From: AC-32 sp038237925 | GTDB taxonomy: Bacteria > Actinomycetota > Thermoleophilia > Gaiellales > Gaiellaceae | Direction: 5' to 3' | NCBI GenBank assembly: GCA_038237925.1 | Contig: JBBRYF010000011.1 | Span: forward strand, 1 to 64,000 | DNA: 64,000 nt | The notes under the pieces: generated by a model | Told to the model about the DNA's origin: nothing | What the model saw: the letters and a program-made list of their open reading frames with translations, nothing else | Databases searched by the model: none | In this document: positions 1 through 8,141 of the stretch, piece by piece | Layout of the letters: every line of letters starts with the position of its first letter | How positions within the stretch are numbered: position 1 is the first letter of the stretch | Translations under genes and position numbers: made by a program

Positions 1-110
1 TCCGCCTACGTGGACAGCTGCAGCTAGCTGGGGAAGTTGTCGCGTGGGGCGCATTCCGCGCCCCTCGCGACCTCGTGCTGACGTCAAGCTCTTTGCAGCC
101 AGCGCGAGTC

Positions 111-701
111 CTACGGCGCCAGGCAGTACACATACACTGTCAATGTCCGGGCTGAAGCGCCGTTGTTGTGTGCAAACACCGCCCAGCCGGTACTACCGGA
201 GTTCCGGGAAGCCACGACGAACAGATCGAAGAATCCGTCGTTGCCGCCGGCGATCACCTTCTCGCCGGGTAGGCAGTCCGCGGTTGCGGAGCCGTCGGCT
301 CCGGCCGCGATCGACGCGCTGATGGTCTGACGTCGAGTGATCGTCCCGAGCTTGCTTGAGGTGACGGCGGCCGCCTTGAGCGTCGGGTTCGGGTAGTTCC
401 CCGTGAGATCGCCGCCGGCAGGACCCGTCGCCGGCCCCTGCGGACCTGTTGCACCCTTGGGGCCCTGAGCCCCGGCAGCTCCCGTGAGTCCCCGAAGGCC
501 CCTGTTGCCCTTGAGCGCCTTGCGCGCCTTCTTGCTCAAGTCCTTGGTCTGAAGCGAGCCGTTGACGACTTGCGGTGACGCGACGGTGTTCTTCCCGATC
601 AGCGATGTCGACGCCGCATACGTCGTCCCACCCAGCGCGATGAACAGCGCCAGGAGGGCAATCATGTTTCCGCGCAAGAAGCGCAGGAATCCTCTGGTCA
701 T
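111..701 (-). CDS. Collagen-like repeat surface protein
   Basis: About 196 aa. The N-terminus is a basic stretch followed by a hydrophobic segment (LLALFIALGGTTYAA) that looks like a signal peptide or anchor. A conserved block containing ASPQVVNGSL follows, then a short collagen-like tract of G-x-y triplets (about residues 75-100). The C-terminal domain has two cysteines (DCLPGE, YVYCLAP), perhaps a disulfide. The ATG at 701 is preferred over an upstream in-frame start because GAAAGG lies just before it. The same layout recurs in the protein at 27678-28670, so this is a lineage-specific secreted family. Its function is unknown; a cell-surface role is inferred. Confidence 0.8.
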   Translation of the reverse strand: MTRGFLRFLRGNMIALLALFIALGGTTYAASTSLIGKNTVASPQVVNGSLQTKDLSKKARKALKGNRGLRGLTGAAGAQGPKGATGPQGPATGPAGGDLTGNYPNPTLKAAAVTSSKLGTITRRQTISASIAAGADGSATADCLPGEKVIAGGNDGFFDLFVVASRNSGSTGWAVFAHNNGASARTLTVYVYCLAP

Positions 702-808
702 GTGACCTTTCCTTTCGACATGGATGGAGCCCGACGGCGTGTCCGGCATTCTGGTTCTCCCACAGGACGGCGGCCGTTCTCGGGTTCTTCCGGAGCTACG
801 ATGAGCAG

Positions 809-1528
809 GTGAGCCAGCTCACGCCCAGGCCTGAGCTCGAGCCCGAGTTTCGCGACTACGAGCCGATCCACCCCGAGCCGGGCTGGAAGAGCCTCGCCCG
901 GAAGCTGTGGGCGCCGATCCTCGCGGCGATCGGGATCGCCGTGAAGTTCGGCGTCTTCGCGTTCAAGTTCCTCGGCCTCTTCATCTCGGTGGGGGCGTAC
1001 GCCCTGATCTGGGGCTGGAAGTTCGGCGTCGGCTTCGTTGCGCTGATCCTCGTGCACGAGCTGGGCCACTTCGTCGAGGCGCGGCGACAGGGACTCGACG
1101 TCTCGATCCCGCGCTTCATCCCGTTCCTCGGCGCGTACGTGGCGATCAAGAACTCGCCGCTGAACCCGATGCGCAACGCTCAGGTCGCGCTCGCTGGCCC
1201 CGTGGCGGGCGCCCTCGCGGCGGCCGCGTGCTGGGGGGTCGGCTCGCTGAACGGCTCGCCGCTGCTGCACGCGCTCGCGTATGCGGGCTTCTTCCTGAAC
1301 CTGTTCAACTTGATCCCGATCGGAATCCTCGACGGCGGTGCGATCTGGCGCTCGTACCGGCTGGCCCGCGCAGAGCCGATGGTGCCGCTCGAGCACGGCG
1401 GGGCGGCGGCGCTGCTGCCGGGCGCCGGGCGCGACCGCGCCTTCGTGATCCTGACGCTGTACATCGGCCTCGGCGTTCTGCTCGCGCTCGGCATGTGGGC
1501 GACGCACGTGCCGCAGCACCGGCTCTGA
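809..1528 (+). CDS. Site-2 protease-like (M50 family) membrane metallopeptidase
   Basis: This is a 239-aa membrane protein with about five hydrophobic segments. The zinc motif HELGH is at residues 83-87. The second M50 signature, N-x-x-P followed by LDGG, is at residues 167-177 and supplies the third metal ligand (Asp175). Both catalytic motifs are intact, so it is probably an active intramembrane or membrane-associated protease. Its substrate cannot be told from the sequence. The GTG at 809 gives MSQLTPRPE; the ATG at 801 runs into a stop in two codons. The stop codon overlaps the ATG of the next gene by one base, so the two are likely translationally coupled. Confidence 0.85.
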   Translation: MSQLTPRPELEPEFRDYEPIHPEPGWKSLARKLWAPILAAIGIAVKFGVFAFKFLGLFISVGAYALIWGWKFGVGFVALILVHELGHFVEARRQGLDVSIPRFIPFLGAYVAIKNSPLNPMRNAQVALAGPVAGALAAAACWGVGSLNGSPLLHALAYAGFFLNLFNLIPIGILDGGAIWRSYRLARAEPMVPLEHGGAAALLPGAGRDRAFVILTLYIGLGVLLALGMWATHVPQHRL

Positions 1529-2226
1529 TGGAAGACCGGCGCCTGCTCGAGAGCCACGACGGCGACCTCGTCGGCCACGCGGAGCGCATCGGCCGCGAGT
1601 TCCTCGACGGTTTCGTCGCAGTCGAGCGGATCGGCAAGCCCGCGATCACGATCTTCGGCTCGGCGCGGGTGGGCGAAGACCACCCGGCGTACCGCGAGGC
1701 GCGAGACGTGGCGCGACGGCTCGCCGAAGCCGGCTTCGCGATCGTCACCGGCGGCGGCCCCGGGGTGATGGAGGCCGCGAATCGCGGCGCACGCGACGCG
1801 GGCGGAACCTCGGTCGGCTTCAACATCGAGCTCCCGCCCGAGCAGCACGAGAACCCGTACCTCGACATCAGCCTCACCTTCAAGCATTTCTACACGCGCA
1901 AGACGATGTTCGTGAAGGCCGCAGAAGGCTTCGTCATCTTCCCCGGCGGCTTCGGCACACTCGACGAGCTTTTCGAGTCGCTGACACTGATCCAGACCGG
2001 CAAGGTGCTGCACTTCCCGGTCGTGCTCTTCGACCGCGGCTACTGGTCGCCGCTGCTCGAATGGATCCGCGAGCGGCTGCTCCCGGACGGGATGATCTCG
2101 CCCGACGACCTCGAGCTGCTCAGCGTCACGGACGATCCGGACGAGGCAGTCGCGACGATCCTCGACTGCTACGAGCGGCGCTGCGCCTCGATGCCCGCCG
2201 AGCCCGAGAAGGCTGACGCCCAGTAG
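1528..2226 (+). CDS. LOG-family protein (TIGR00730-type nucleotide phosphoribohydrolase)
   Basis: A 232-aa Rossmann-like protein of the LOG / 'lysine decarboxylase-like' family, whose characterised members cleave nucleoside 5'-monophosphates such as cytokinin riboside monophosphates. The family signatures are present: GGGPGVMEA at about residues 75-83 and PGGFGTLDE at 139-147, with conserved Arg and Glu between them. The N-terminal extension of about 35 aa is longer than in minimal LOGs. The ATG overlaps the upstream peptidase stop (TGATG). The true physiological substrate in actinobacteria is uncertain. Confidence 0.88.
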   Translation: MEDRRLLESHDGDLVGHAERIGREFLDGFVAVERIGKPAITIFGSARVGEDHPAYREARDVARRLAEAGFAIVTGGGPGVMEAANRGARDAGGTSVGFNIELPPEQHENPYLDISLTFKHFYTRKTMFVKAAEGFVIFPGGFGTLDELFESLTLIQTGKVLHFPVVLFDRGYWSPLLEWIRERLLPDGMISPDDLELLSVTDDPDEAVATILDCYERRCASMPAEPEKADAQ

Positions 2227-3054
2227 CTAGGAGGAGAACGGCGAGACCGTGATCGGCCCGCTCTGGACCGTGAAGCCGTGCGAGTCGGTCGCCGTCACCC
2301 GCTGCGTGCCGACGGTTCGCAGAAGGAGCCCCGTGAAGGTGTGCTGCGCGACGTCGGTAGGCCCGTAGGCGTACGGGGCCGGCATCGTCGCGGCCGGATC
2401 GCTGCTCGTGAGCCTGACCGTCCCTACGTAGTCGGCCGCGTTGTTGCCGAACTGGTCGACCGCGCGGACGGTGGCGTTGAACGGGACTCCGGCCGTGGCG
2501 AGGCTCGTGACGGTCATGAACAGCCCGGCGGCTGCGGCACCCCGGACCTTCACGACCGGCTGCTTCTTCGGCCCGAGCGGCCGGTACGGAGTCTTCTTCG
2601 GAACACCTGCGGCTCGTGTCTGCGTCAGGAAGACGAAGCCGTCGGCCGACAGCAGCGGCGCGGCTGCGCGATGGTAGAGCAGCCGGAAGAGGTGCCGCCG
2701 GGGGCAGCGCGTCGTGATCACGATCCGCCTTCCGGCGATGCCCGCGATCTGAGTGCCGACGCAGCCGGCCGACTGCACCTCGACGTAGCCGGGCGCGGCG
2801 GGATCGCTCTGCTGCGGCTTCGACCAGCCGCGCGGAACGTCGACGAGCGTCGTCCCCCTGAGCGGCGCGGCATCGGCCAGGAACCCGAAGGTGAGCTCGT
2901 TGTTCGTCGTCCCCGCCGTGACGCGATTCGGGAGCACCGTCATCTTCCCGATCCCCACCCGGACGGCGGCACCGCTCGCGGTGGCGAGGAGGAGAACGCC
3001 GAGGCCGGCGCAGAGCGCCACACCCCTCATTCGCCTGACCAGTCGTCCCGCCAT
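2227..3054 (-). CDS. Secreted protein with C-terminal Ig-like domain
   Basis: About 275 aa. The N-terminal basic and hydrophobic segment (residues 5-27) is a likely signal peptide. The middle contains four cysteines. The last 90 residues (AVDQFGNNAADYVGTVRLTS and following) resemble bacterial Ig-like repeats of extracellular proteins, which carry the AVDxxGN motif. The start at 3054 is preferred because the upstream in-frame start lies inside a repeat element. No enzymatic motif is visible. It converges with the LOG gene, with the two stop codons adjacent. Confidence 0.65.
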   Translation of the reverse strand: MAGRLVRRMRGVALCAGLGVLLLATASGAAVRVGIGKMTVLPNRVTAGTTNNELTFGFLADAAPLRGTTLVDVPRGWSKPQQSDPAAPGYVEVQSAGCVGTQIAGIAGRRIVITTRCPRRHLFRLLYHRAAAPLLSADGFVFLTQTRAAGVPKKTPYRPLGPKKQPVVKVRGAAAAGLFMTVTSLATAGVPFNATVRAVDQFGNNAADYVGTVRLTSSDPAATMPAPYAYGPTDVAQHTFTGLLLRTVGTQRVTATDSHGFTVQSGPITVSPFSS

Positions 3055-3074
3055 CGACCCCAAGCGAGTGTACT

Positions 3075-3203
3075 GGGACGGTCGCACGGGCAAAGCCCGC
3101 GCGACCTCCATGGTCGGCGCCGCCGAGTCGGCGCATGGGACGGTCGCACGGGCAAAGCCCGCGCGACCTCCATGGTCGGCGCCGCCGAGTCGGCGCCTTA
3201 GAC
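3075..3203 (+). repeat. Tandem pair of two-hairpin CTTAG repeat elements
   Basis: Two near-identical 62-bp units start at 3075 and 3137. Each unit has a stem with an AAA loop (GGTCGC..GGGC AAA GCCC..GCGACC) followed by a second inverted repeat around GTCGGCG. The second copy ends in GCCTTAG at 3197-3201. Single relatives occur at 9156-9230, 37812-37889 and, inverted, 41179-41240. The pair separates the secreted-protein gene from selA and may act as a bidirectional transcription or mRNA-stability element. Confidence 0.8.
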
Positions 3204-3214
3204 TGCTTTACGGC

Positions 3215-4510
3215 ATGAAGCTGCGCGACCTGCCCTCGGTCGACGAGCTCGCCCGGGACGCGCGGCTGGCCGGGGAGCCGCCGGCGCTCGCCGTCACGGC
3301 GGCCCGCTCGGCCCTCACGCGGGCGCGTGAAGAGATTCGGGCCGGTCACGATCCGGGCGACCTCGTGGAACGGGCGCTGGCCGAGCTGGCGACCGCGCGA
3401 GCACCGGCCCTGCGCCGCACGCTGAACGCGACCGGAGTCATCATCCACACGAATCTCGGCCGCGCGCCGCTGCCCGAGGCGGCGCTCGAGCGCGCACTCG
3501 AGGTCGGACGCGGCTACTCGAACCTCGAGTACGACCTGACCGCCGGCGGGCGCGGCTCGCGGCAGGACCACGTCGCCGGGATCCTGCAGCGGCTGACCGG
3601 TGCCGAGGCCGCGCTCGTCGTGAACAACAACGCCGCCGCGGTGCTGCTCGCCCTCGCCGCGCTCGCCGAGGGGCGCGAGGTGCTCGTCTCCCGCGGCGAG
3701 CTGATCGAGATCGGCGACGGCTTCCGGATCCCCGACGTGCTCGCGCGCTCGGGCGCAAGGCTGCGCGAGGTCGGAACGACGAACCGGACGCGCGCAGCGG
3801 ACTACGAGCGCGCAATCGGCCCCGAGACCGCAGTGCTTCTGCGCGTGCACCAGTCGAACTTCCGCGTCGTCGGGTTCACCGAGCAACCGTCGATCGCGGA
3901 GCTCTCGGCGGTCGGCCGGCGGCACGAGCTGCCGCTCGTCGACGACCTGGGCTCCGGCGTGCTCCTCCAGCTCGAGGGCGAGCCGTCGGCGAAGGAGAGC
4001 CTTGCTGCCGGCTCCGACCTCGTCTGCTTCTCCGGCGACAAGCTGCTGGGCGGCCCGCAGGCCGGGATCGTCGTCGGCCGAGCCGACCTCGTCGAGCGGC
4101 TGCGACGCTACCCGCTCCAGCGCGCGCTGCGCGCGGACAAGCTCACGCTCGCGGCGCTCGAGGGGACGCTCGGCTTCTACCTCGACCCGGAGCGCGCGCT
4201 GCGCGAGGTGCCGGTGCTGCGGATGCTCAACGAGCCCGTCGAGGACGTGCGCGCGCGGGCCGAGCGGCTCGCCCAGGCGGTCGGCGGCGAGGTCGAGGAA
4301 ACCCTCGGCCGCGTCGGCGGCGGCGCGCTGCCGCTGACGGAGCTACCGAGCTTCGCCTGCGGGATCGAGGAGGATCTCGCCGCGCGGCTCCGCGAAGGCG
4401 AGCCGCCCGTCGTCGGCGTGATCCGCGACGGCCGCCTGCTGCTCGACTGCCGCACCCTCACGGACGCGGAAGGCGACGAGGTCGCCCTGGCCGTTCGCGC
4501 CGCGCGGTGA
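3215..4510 (+). CDS. selA: L-seryl-tRNA(Sec) selenium transferase
   Basis: A 431-aa PLP enzyme that converts Ser-tRNA(Sec) to Sec-tRNA(Sec) using selenophosphate. The N-terminal helical domain carries the typical LRRTLNATGVIIHTNLGRAP region. The PLP-lysine motif FSGDKLLGGPQAG puts the catalytic lysine at residue 276. Length and motif order match bacterial SelA. The ATG at 3215 was chosen because it gives the usual N-terminus (MKLRDLPSVDELA); longer in-frame starts would translate the repeat upstream. It is followed after 4 nt by selB, with tRNA-Sec 2.3 kb downstream, so the locus is a dedicated selenocysteine-insertion module. Confidence 0.96.
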   Translation: MKLRDLPSVDELARDARLAGEPPALAVTAARSALTRAREEIRAGHDPGDLVERALAELATARAPALRRTLNATGVIIHTNLGRAPLPEAALERALEVGRGYSNLEYDLTAGGRGSRQDHVAGILQRLTGAEAALVVNNNAAAVLLALAALAEGREVLVSRGELIEIGDGFRIPDVLARSGARLREVGTTNRTRAADYERAIGPETAVLLRVHQSNFRVVGFTEQPSIAELSAVGRRHELPLVDDLGSGVLLQLEGEPSAKESLAAGSDLVCFSGDKLLGGPQAGIVVGRADLVERLRRYPLQRALRADKLTLAALEGTLGFYLDPERALREVPVLRMLNEPVEDVRARAERLAQAVGGEVEETLGRVGGGALPLTELPSFACGIEEDLAARLREGEPPVVGVIRDGRLLLDCRTLTDAEGDEVALAVRAAR

Positions 4511-4514
4511 TGCG

Positions 4515-6221
4515 ATGGCACTGACGGTCGGCACGGCCGGCCATATCGACCACGGGAAGACGTGGCTCGTGCGCGCGCTCACCGGCAAGGACACAGACCG
4601 GCTCCCCGAGGAGCAGGAGCGCGGGATCTCGATCGCGCTCGGCTACGCGCCGCTCGACCTTCCCGACGGCACGCGGCTTTCGCTGATCGACGTGCCGGGA
4701 CACGAGCGCTTCGTGCGGACGATGGTCGCCGGAGCGACGGGGATCGACCTCTTCCTGCTCGTGATCGACGCGGGCGAGGGGGCGCGGCCGCAGACGCACG
4801 AGCACCTGGCGATCCTGAGGCTGCTCGGGATCGAGCGCGGCGTGGTCGCCGTGACGAAGGCCGATGCCGTCGACGCGGAGACACTGGAGCTCGCGGTCGC
4901 CGAAGCCCGAGAGCTCGTCCCCGGCGCCGAGGTTGTGGCCGTGAGCGCCAAGACCGGCGCCGGCCTCGACGAGCTCCGGGCGGCGCTCGCACGTGCAGCG
5001 AAAGACGCGCCCGACCGCGCGCGCGAGGCGCCGACACGGCTCTACGTCGATCGCGCGTTCACGGTCGCGGGTGCGGGCACCGTCGTCACCGGCACGCTCT
5101 GGTCGGGGTCGATTGCGCCGGGCGACGAGCTCCGCATCGAGCCCTCGGGCTTGCGCACCCGCGCCCGCAGCGTTCAGGTGCACGACGTGCCGGTGACGCG
5201 CGCCGAGGCCGGCCAGCGGGTCGCCGTCAACCTCCCGGGGATCGCGCGCTCGCAACTGAGCCGCGGCGACGCGCTCGTCGAGCCGGGCACGTACCCGGTC
5301 AGCTGGCGGCTCGACGTGGCCCTCGAGGAGCTCGAGCCCCTGCCCGCCGCTCTCACCGTTCACGTCGGCACGAACGACGTGACCGCGCGCGTCGTGCGCG
5401 ACGGGCGGTTCGCACAGCTCCGCCTTCGTGAGCCCGTGGTGGCTGCGCGCGGCGACCGCGTCGTGCTGCGCACCGATACGACCCTCGGGGGCGGCGTGGT
5501 GCTCGATCCCGCTCCCGCGAGGCGCTTCGACCCGCAGCGGCTCCAGCTGCTCGAGAGCGGCGAGCCTGAAGCGGTCATCGCCGCGCTCGTCCACGAACCC
5601 GTCACCGGAGCCGAGCTGCAGGCGCGCGGGCTGCTACCACCCGCCGAGATCGCGAAGGGCTTGGCGGCGCTCGAGCACGCTGGAGACTGGTCCTTCTCAG
5701 CGGCGTGGCTCGAGGAGCAGCGGGCGGCCGCACGCGAGCGTCTGGCCGACCGCGCCCGCTCGTCGCCGCTCGACCCGGGGATCCCCCTCGGCGAGCTGCT
5801 GCCGGCTGAGCCCTGGGCACCCGCCGTGCTGCAGCTCCTGCACGTCGAGCGTCGAGACGGCAAGGCGTATGCGCCGGGCGCGGCGCCGCAGCTCGGCGGC
5901 CACGCGGCTGCGGCCGAGGAGCTGGAGGCAAGGCTCGCGGCGGAGGATCTCGTCCGGGTCGACGACCCCCGCCTGGCCGGCTTCCTCGAGGAGCGCGGCA
6001 CCCTGAAGCGCGTCGGCGACGGTTTTGCTGTCTCGGCGGCGCTCTACGACCGGGGCCGAGAGACCCTGGAGACGCTCACCCCGATCACCCTCGCCGGTTT
6101 CCGCGATGCGCTCGGCGTCTCCCGGCGCACCGCACAGCTCCTGCTCGAGCGGTTCGACGCCGACGGCATCACTCGCCGCAGCGGCGACGAGCGGCGGCTC
6201 AGGTCGTCGCGCCCTCGCTGA
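4515..6221 (+). CDS. selB: Selenocysteine-specific elongation factor
   Basis: A 568-aa GTPase that delivers Sec-tRNA(Sec) to UGA codons carrying a SECIS element. G1 is GHIDHGKT (residues 9-16), G3 is DVPGHERF and the base-recognition motif is TKAD. EF-Tu-like domains II and III follow, and the last 220 or so residues form winged-helix SECIS-binding domains (TAQLLLERFDADGITRR near the end). The length is slightly below the E. coli protein (614 aa). It starts 4 nt after selA and is surely co-transcribed. Its 3' end overlaps the convergent H-NOX gene by 23 bp. Confidence 0.96.
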   Translation: MALTVGTAGHIDHGKTWLVRALTGKDTDRLPEEQERGISIALGYAPLDLPDGTRLSLIDVPGHERFVRTMVAGATGIDLFLLVIDAGEGARPQTHEHLAILRLLGIERGVVAVTKADAVDAETLELAVAEARELVPGAEVVAVSAKTGAGLDELRAALARAAKDAPDRAREAPTRLYVDRAFTVAGAGTVVTGTLWSGSIAPGDELRIEPSGLRTRARSVQVHDVPVTRAEAGQRVAVNLPGIARSQLSRGDALVEPGTYPVSWRLDVALEELEPLPAALTVHVGTNDVTARVVRDGRFAQLRLREPVVAARGDRVVLRTDTTLGGGVVLDPAPARRFDPQRLQLLESGEPEAVIAALVHEPVTGAELQARGLLPPAEIAKGLAALEHAGDWSFSAAWLEEQRAAARERLADRARSSPLDPGIPLGELLPAEPWAPAVLQLLHVERRDGKAYAPGAAPQLGGHAAAAEELEARLAAEDLVRVDDPRLAGFLEERGTLKRVGDGFAVSAALYDRGRETLETLTPITLAGFRDALGVSRRTAQLLLERFDADGITRRSGDERRLRSSRPR

Positions 6222-6744
6222 AGGTGACCTCGAACGTGCACGCGGCGTCATCGCGGAGCATGCACGTCGGCTCTTCGATCTCTGCGTGCCGGCGGAAGTG
6301 CCTCGCCGTCCCCTCCGTCAGGCCGCGCAACAGGACGCAGAGCCGGCGCGGGGACTGGTACGCGATCGTCACGCCGTCCTCCCCTAGCGCTCCAACCGTC
6401 AGCCGCGGCGGCCCCGCGCTCGGGATCGTCGCCCGCACCAGCTCGTGGATGCGATCCTCGACCGTGAGCAGGAAGTCGCGCGGCGTCTCCGCCTCGGCGA
6501 AGAACGCGGGGTACAGGCGCACGAAAGTCGTCTCGCCGGTGAAGACCCCGAGCTCAAAGAGGATCTCGTCGACGCTGAGGCCCGTGTGCGCCGCGGCGCG
6601 CTCGACGAGCCGACCCATCGTCTCGTCGGGGTACGACTCGCTGAGCAGATACTCGGGCTCTGCACCGAAAACGGCCTCGGAGGCCGCGCGCCCGTGCTCT
6701 GCTACGAGGTAGTCCCGCAGGCTGTTGAAGACGACGCCGTGCAC
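6199..6744 (-). CDS. H-NOX haem-NO/O2-binding sensor protein
   Basis: A stand-alone haem-nitric oxide/oxygen binding domain of 181 aa, the usual single-domain length. Diagnostic features are the N-terminal MHGVVFNSLRDYL, a proximal haem histidine in RIHELV (His100), and the Y-x-S-x-R haem-propionate motif as YQSPRR (Tyr129, Ser131, Arg133). The GTG at 6744 supplies the conserved second-residue His. H-NOX proteins normally control a histidine kinase or cyclic-di-GMP enzyme; none is adjacent, and the only GGDEF gene in the window is 17 kb away. The gene lies antisense to and converging on selB, between selB and tRNA-Sec. Confidence 0.88.
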   Translation of the reverse strand: MHGVVFNSLRDYLVAEHGRAASEAVFGAEPEYLLSESYPDETMGRLVERAAAHTGLSVDEILFELGVFTGETTFVRLYPAFFAEAETPRDFLLTVEDRIHELVRATIPSAGPPRLTVGALGEDGVTIAYQSPRRLCVLLRGLTEGTARHFRRHAEIEEPTCMLRDDAACTFEVTFSEGATT

Positions 6745-6818
6745 ATGGCGAGTCTAGGAGGATTTTGAAGCTTCGTCATCGCCGGACCGCGAAGGAGTTG
6801 CCAGCTAGGCTCGCAAGC

Positions 6819-6911
6819 GGAGCGGCATGGGCCCGGTGGCCCAGCTGGTCTTCAAAACCAGTGCGGTCGTGTAACCCACGGCTCGGTCGGTTCGACTCCG
6901 GCGCCGCTCCG
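6819..6911 (+). tRNA. selC: tRNA-Sec (anticodon TCA)
   Basis: An 8-bp acceptor stem (GGAGCGGC at 6819-6826 with GCCGCTCC at 6903-6910) is characteristic of selenocysteine tRNA. The anticodon stem CTGGT/ACCAG (6845-6849, 6857-6861) closes a loop with anticodon TCA at 6852-6854. A long variable arm follows, then a T-arm with GGTTCGACTCC. The discriminator base is G at 6911; CCA is not encoded. It lies downstream of selAB on the same strand, consistent with a complete charging and insertion set. Confidence 0.95.
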
Positions 6912-6928
6912 TTTGATTGCCGGCATAC

Positions 6929-7855
6929 ATGAGCTCGTTACGGGTTGAGCCCGCCGCCGCCGCCGACGCGGCTGCGGTGACCAAGCTCGTCGTGGCGCTC
7001 GAGTCGTCGCTGTATGGGCAGACCGCCTTCTCACAGGCCGATCTGGAGGAACAGTGGTCGGACCTCGGTCTCGAGCAGAACGCGCGCGTCGTCCGCGACG
7101 GCGACCGCATCGTCGGCTACGGCGAAGTGCGCGAGCGAGGCGAGCTCTGGCGCGCCGAGGGGTACGTCCACCCCGACGCGCTCGGGCGCGGGATCGGCAG
7201 GCTGATCGCGACTGGGCTCGAGGAGGACGCGGCCGGCCGCGGCGCACGCAGGATCCAAAACAGCGTGCTCGAGGCCGACTCCGCGGCCCAGCGGCTGCTC
7301 GAGTCCCTCGGCTACGGCGCCGTGCGCGTCTTCCGCGAGATGCGCATCGAGCTCGAGGTGCAGCCGCCGGCACCCGAGTGGCCGGCCGGGCTGCGCGTCG
7401 CTCCGTTCGACCCGGAGCGTGATGCGCTCGCGTTCCACGCCGCGCACCAGGAGGCGTTCGCGGATCACTGGGAGTACATCCCGCGGGACTTCGAGTCGTG
7501 GTCGAAGGGCCACCTCGGGAGCGAGCGCTACGACCCGACGCTCTGGTGCGTCGTCCGCGCCGGGGACGAGATCGCCGCCGGGACGATCTGCACGGGCGAC
7601 ACGTACGGCGGCGGCTGTGTCCACGTGCTCTTCACGCGTCGACCGTGGCGCAAGCAGGGCGTCGGCGCGGCGCTCCTCCGCGACTCGTTCGGGCGCTTCT
7701 GGGGCCGCGGCGAACGCAGCGTCGGGCTCGGCGTCGACGCAGGGAGCGACACCGGGGCATTCCGCCTCTACGAGCGCGCCGGGATGACCCCCGCGCTCGG
7801 CTGGGTGGTGTACGAGAAGGAGCTCGGCGACGGCTGGTCGACGTCGCTTTCCTGA
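6929..7855 (+). CDS. Tandem GNAT acetyltransferase
   Basis: About 308 aa with two GNAT domains. The N-terminal one has an acetyl-CoA loop VHPDALGRGIGRLI around residues 85-98. The C-terminal one has RRPWRKQGVGAALL (R-x-x-G-x-G/A) around residues 230-243 and ends in the usual YERAGM. Two-domain GNATs include mycothiol synthase MshD, but the specific MshD signatures cannot be assigned with confidence. The ATG at 6929 is preferred over a TTG four codons upstream that abuts the tRNA. The substrate is unknown. Confidence 0.82.
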   Translation: MSSLRVEPAAAADAAAVTKLVVALESSLYGQTAFSQADLEEQWSDLGLEQNARVVRDGDRIVGYGEVRERGELWRAEGYVHPDALGRGIGRLIATGLEEDAAGRGARRIQNSVLEADSAAQRLLESLGYGAVRVFREMRIELEVQPPAPEWPAGLRVAPFDPERDALAFHAAHQEAFADHWEYIPRDFESWSKGHLGSERYDPTLWCVVRAGDEIAAGTICTGDTYGGGCVHVLFTRRPWRKQGVGAALLRDSFGRFWGRGERSVGLGVDAGSDTGAFRLYERAGMTPALGWVVYEKELGDGWSTSLS

Positions 7856-7891
7856 AGCAGGAACGTGCAGTCGAGTGCAGAACCAGCGGCC

Positions 7892-8080
7892 ATGAACCTA
7901 GGACTCAGAACCATCCTCCTCGCCCTCGCGGCGGTGTTGTTCCTGATCGGGGTCTTCTCAGACCTCCATCAGGGCGACTACATCTGCTGGGGGCTGCTGG
8001 CCACCGTTGTCGCCTTCATCGTCGAAGACCTCGGTCTTGGGACGAGCATGAACATGGGCGGCACACGCAGAGAGCCATAG
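7892..8080 (+). CDS. Small two-helix membrane protein
   Basis: About 62 aa. Two hydrophobic segments (LLALAAVLFLIGVFS and GLLATVVAFIVEDLGLG) are joined by a short acidic/polar loop. The ATG at 7892 is preferred; an in-frame GTG at 7865 gives a nine-residue polar extension. It resembles small hypothetical membrane proteins common in actinobacteria. No partner can be inferred. It is 36 bp downstream of the acetyltransferase on the same strand. Confidence 0.6.
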   Translation: MNLGLRTILLALAAVLFLIGVFSDLHQGDYICWGLLATVVAFIVEDLGLGTSMNMGGTRREP

Positions 8081-8141
8081 CTCGACTCTGACGCGGCGGG
8101 GCGCGGCTCTCGGGTCGCGTCCCGCCGCGTACCATCGCGAC

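Noticed and set aside
2126..3925. Long minus-strand open frames of 500 codons or more opposite selA, purL and the large secreted gene
   Set aside because: They are antisense shadows caused by high GC: Arg/Ala/Pro rich, with no domain signatures, while the opposite strand has clear families.
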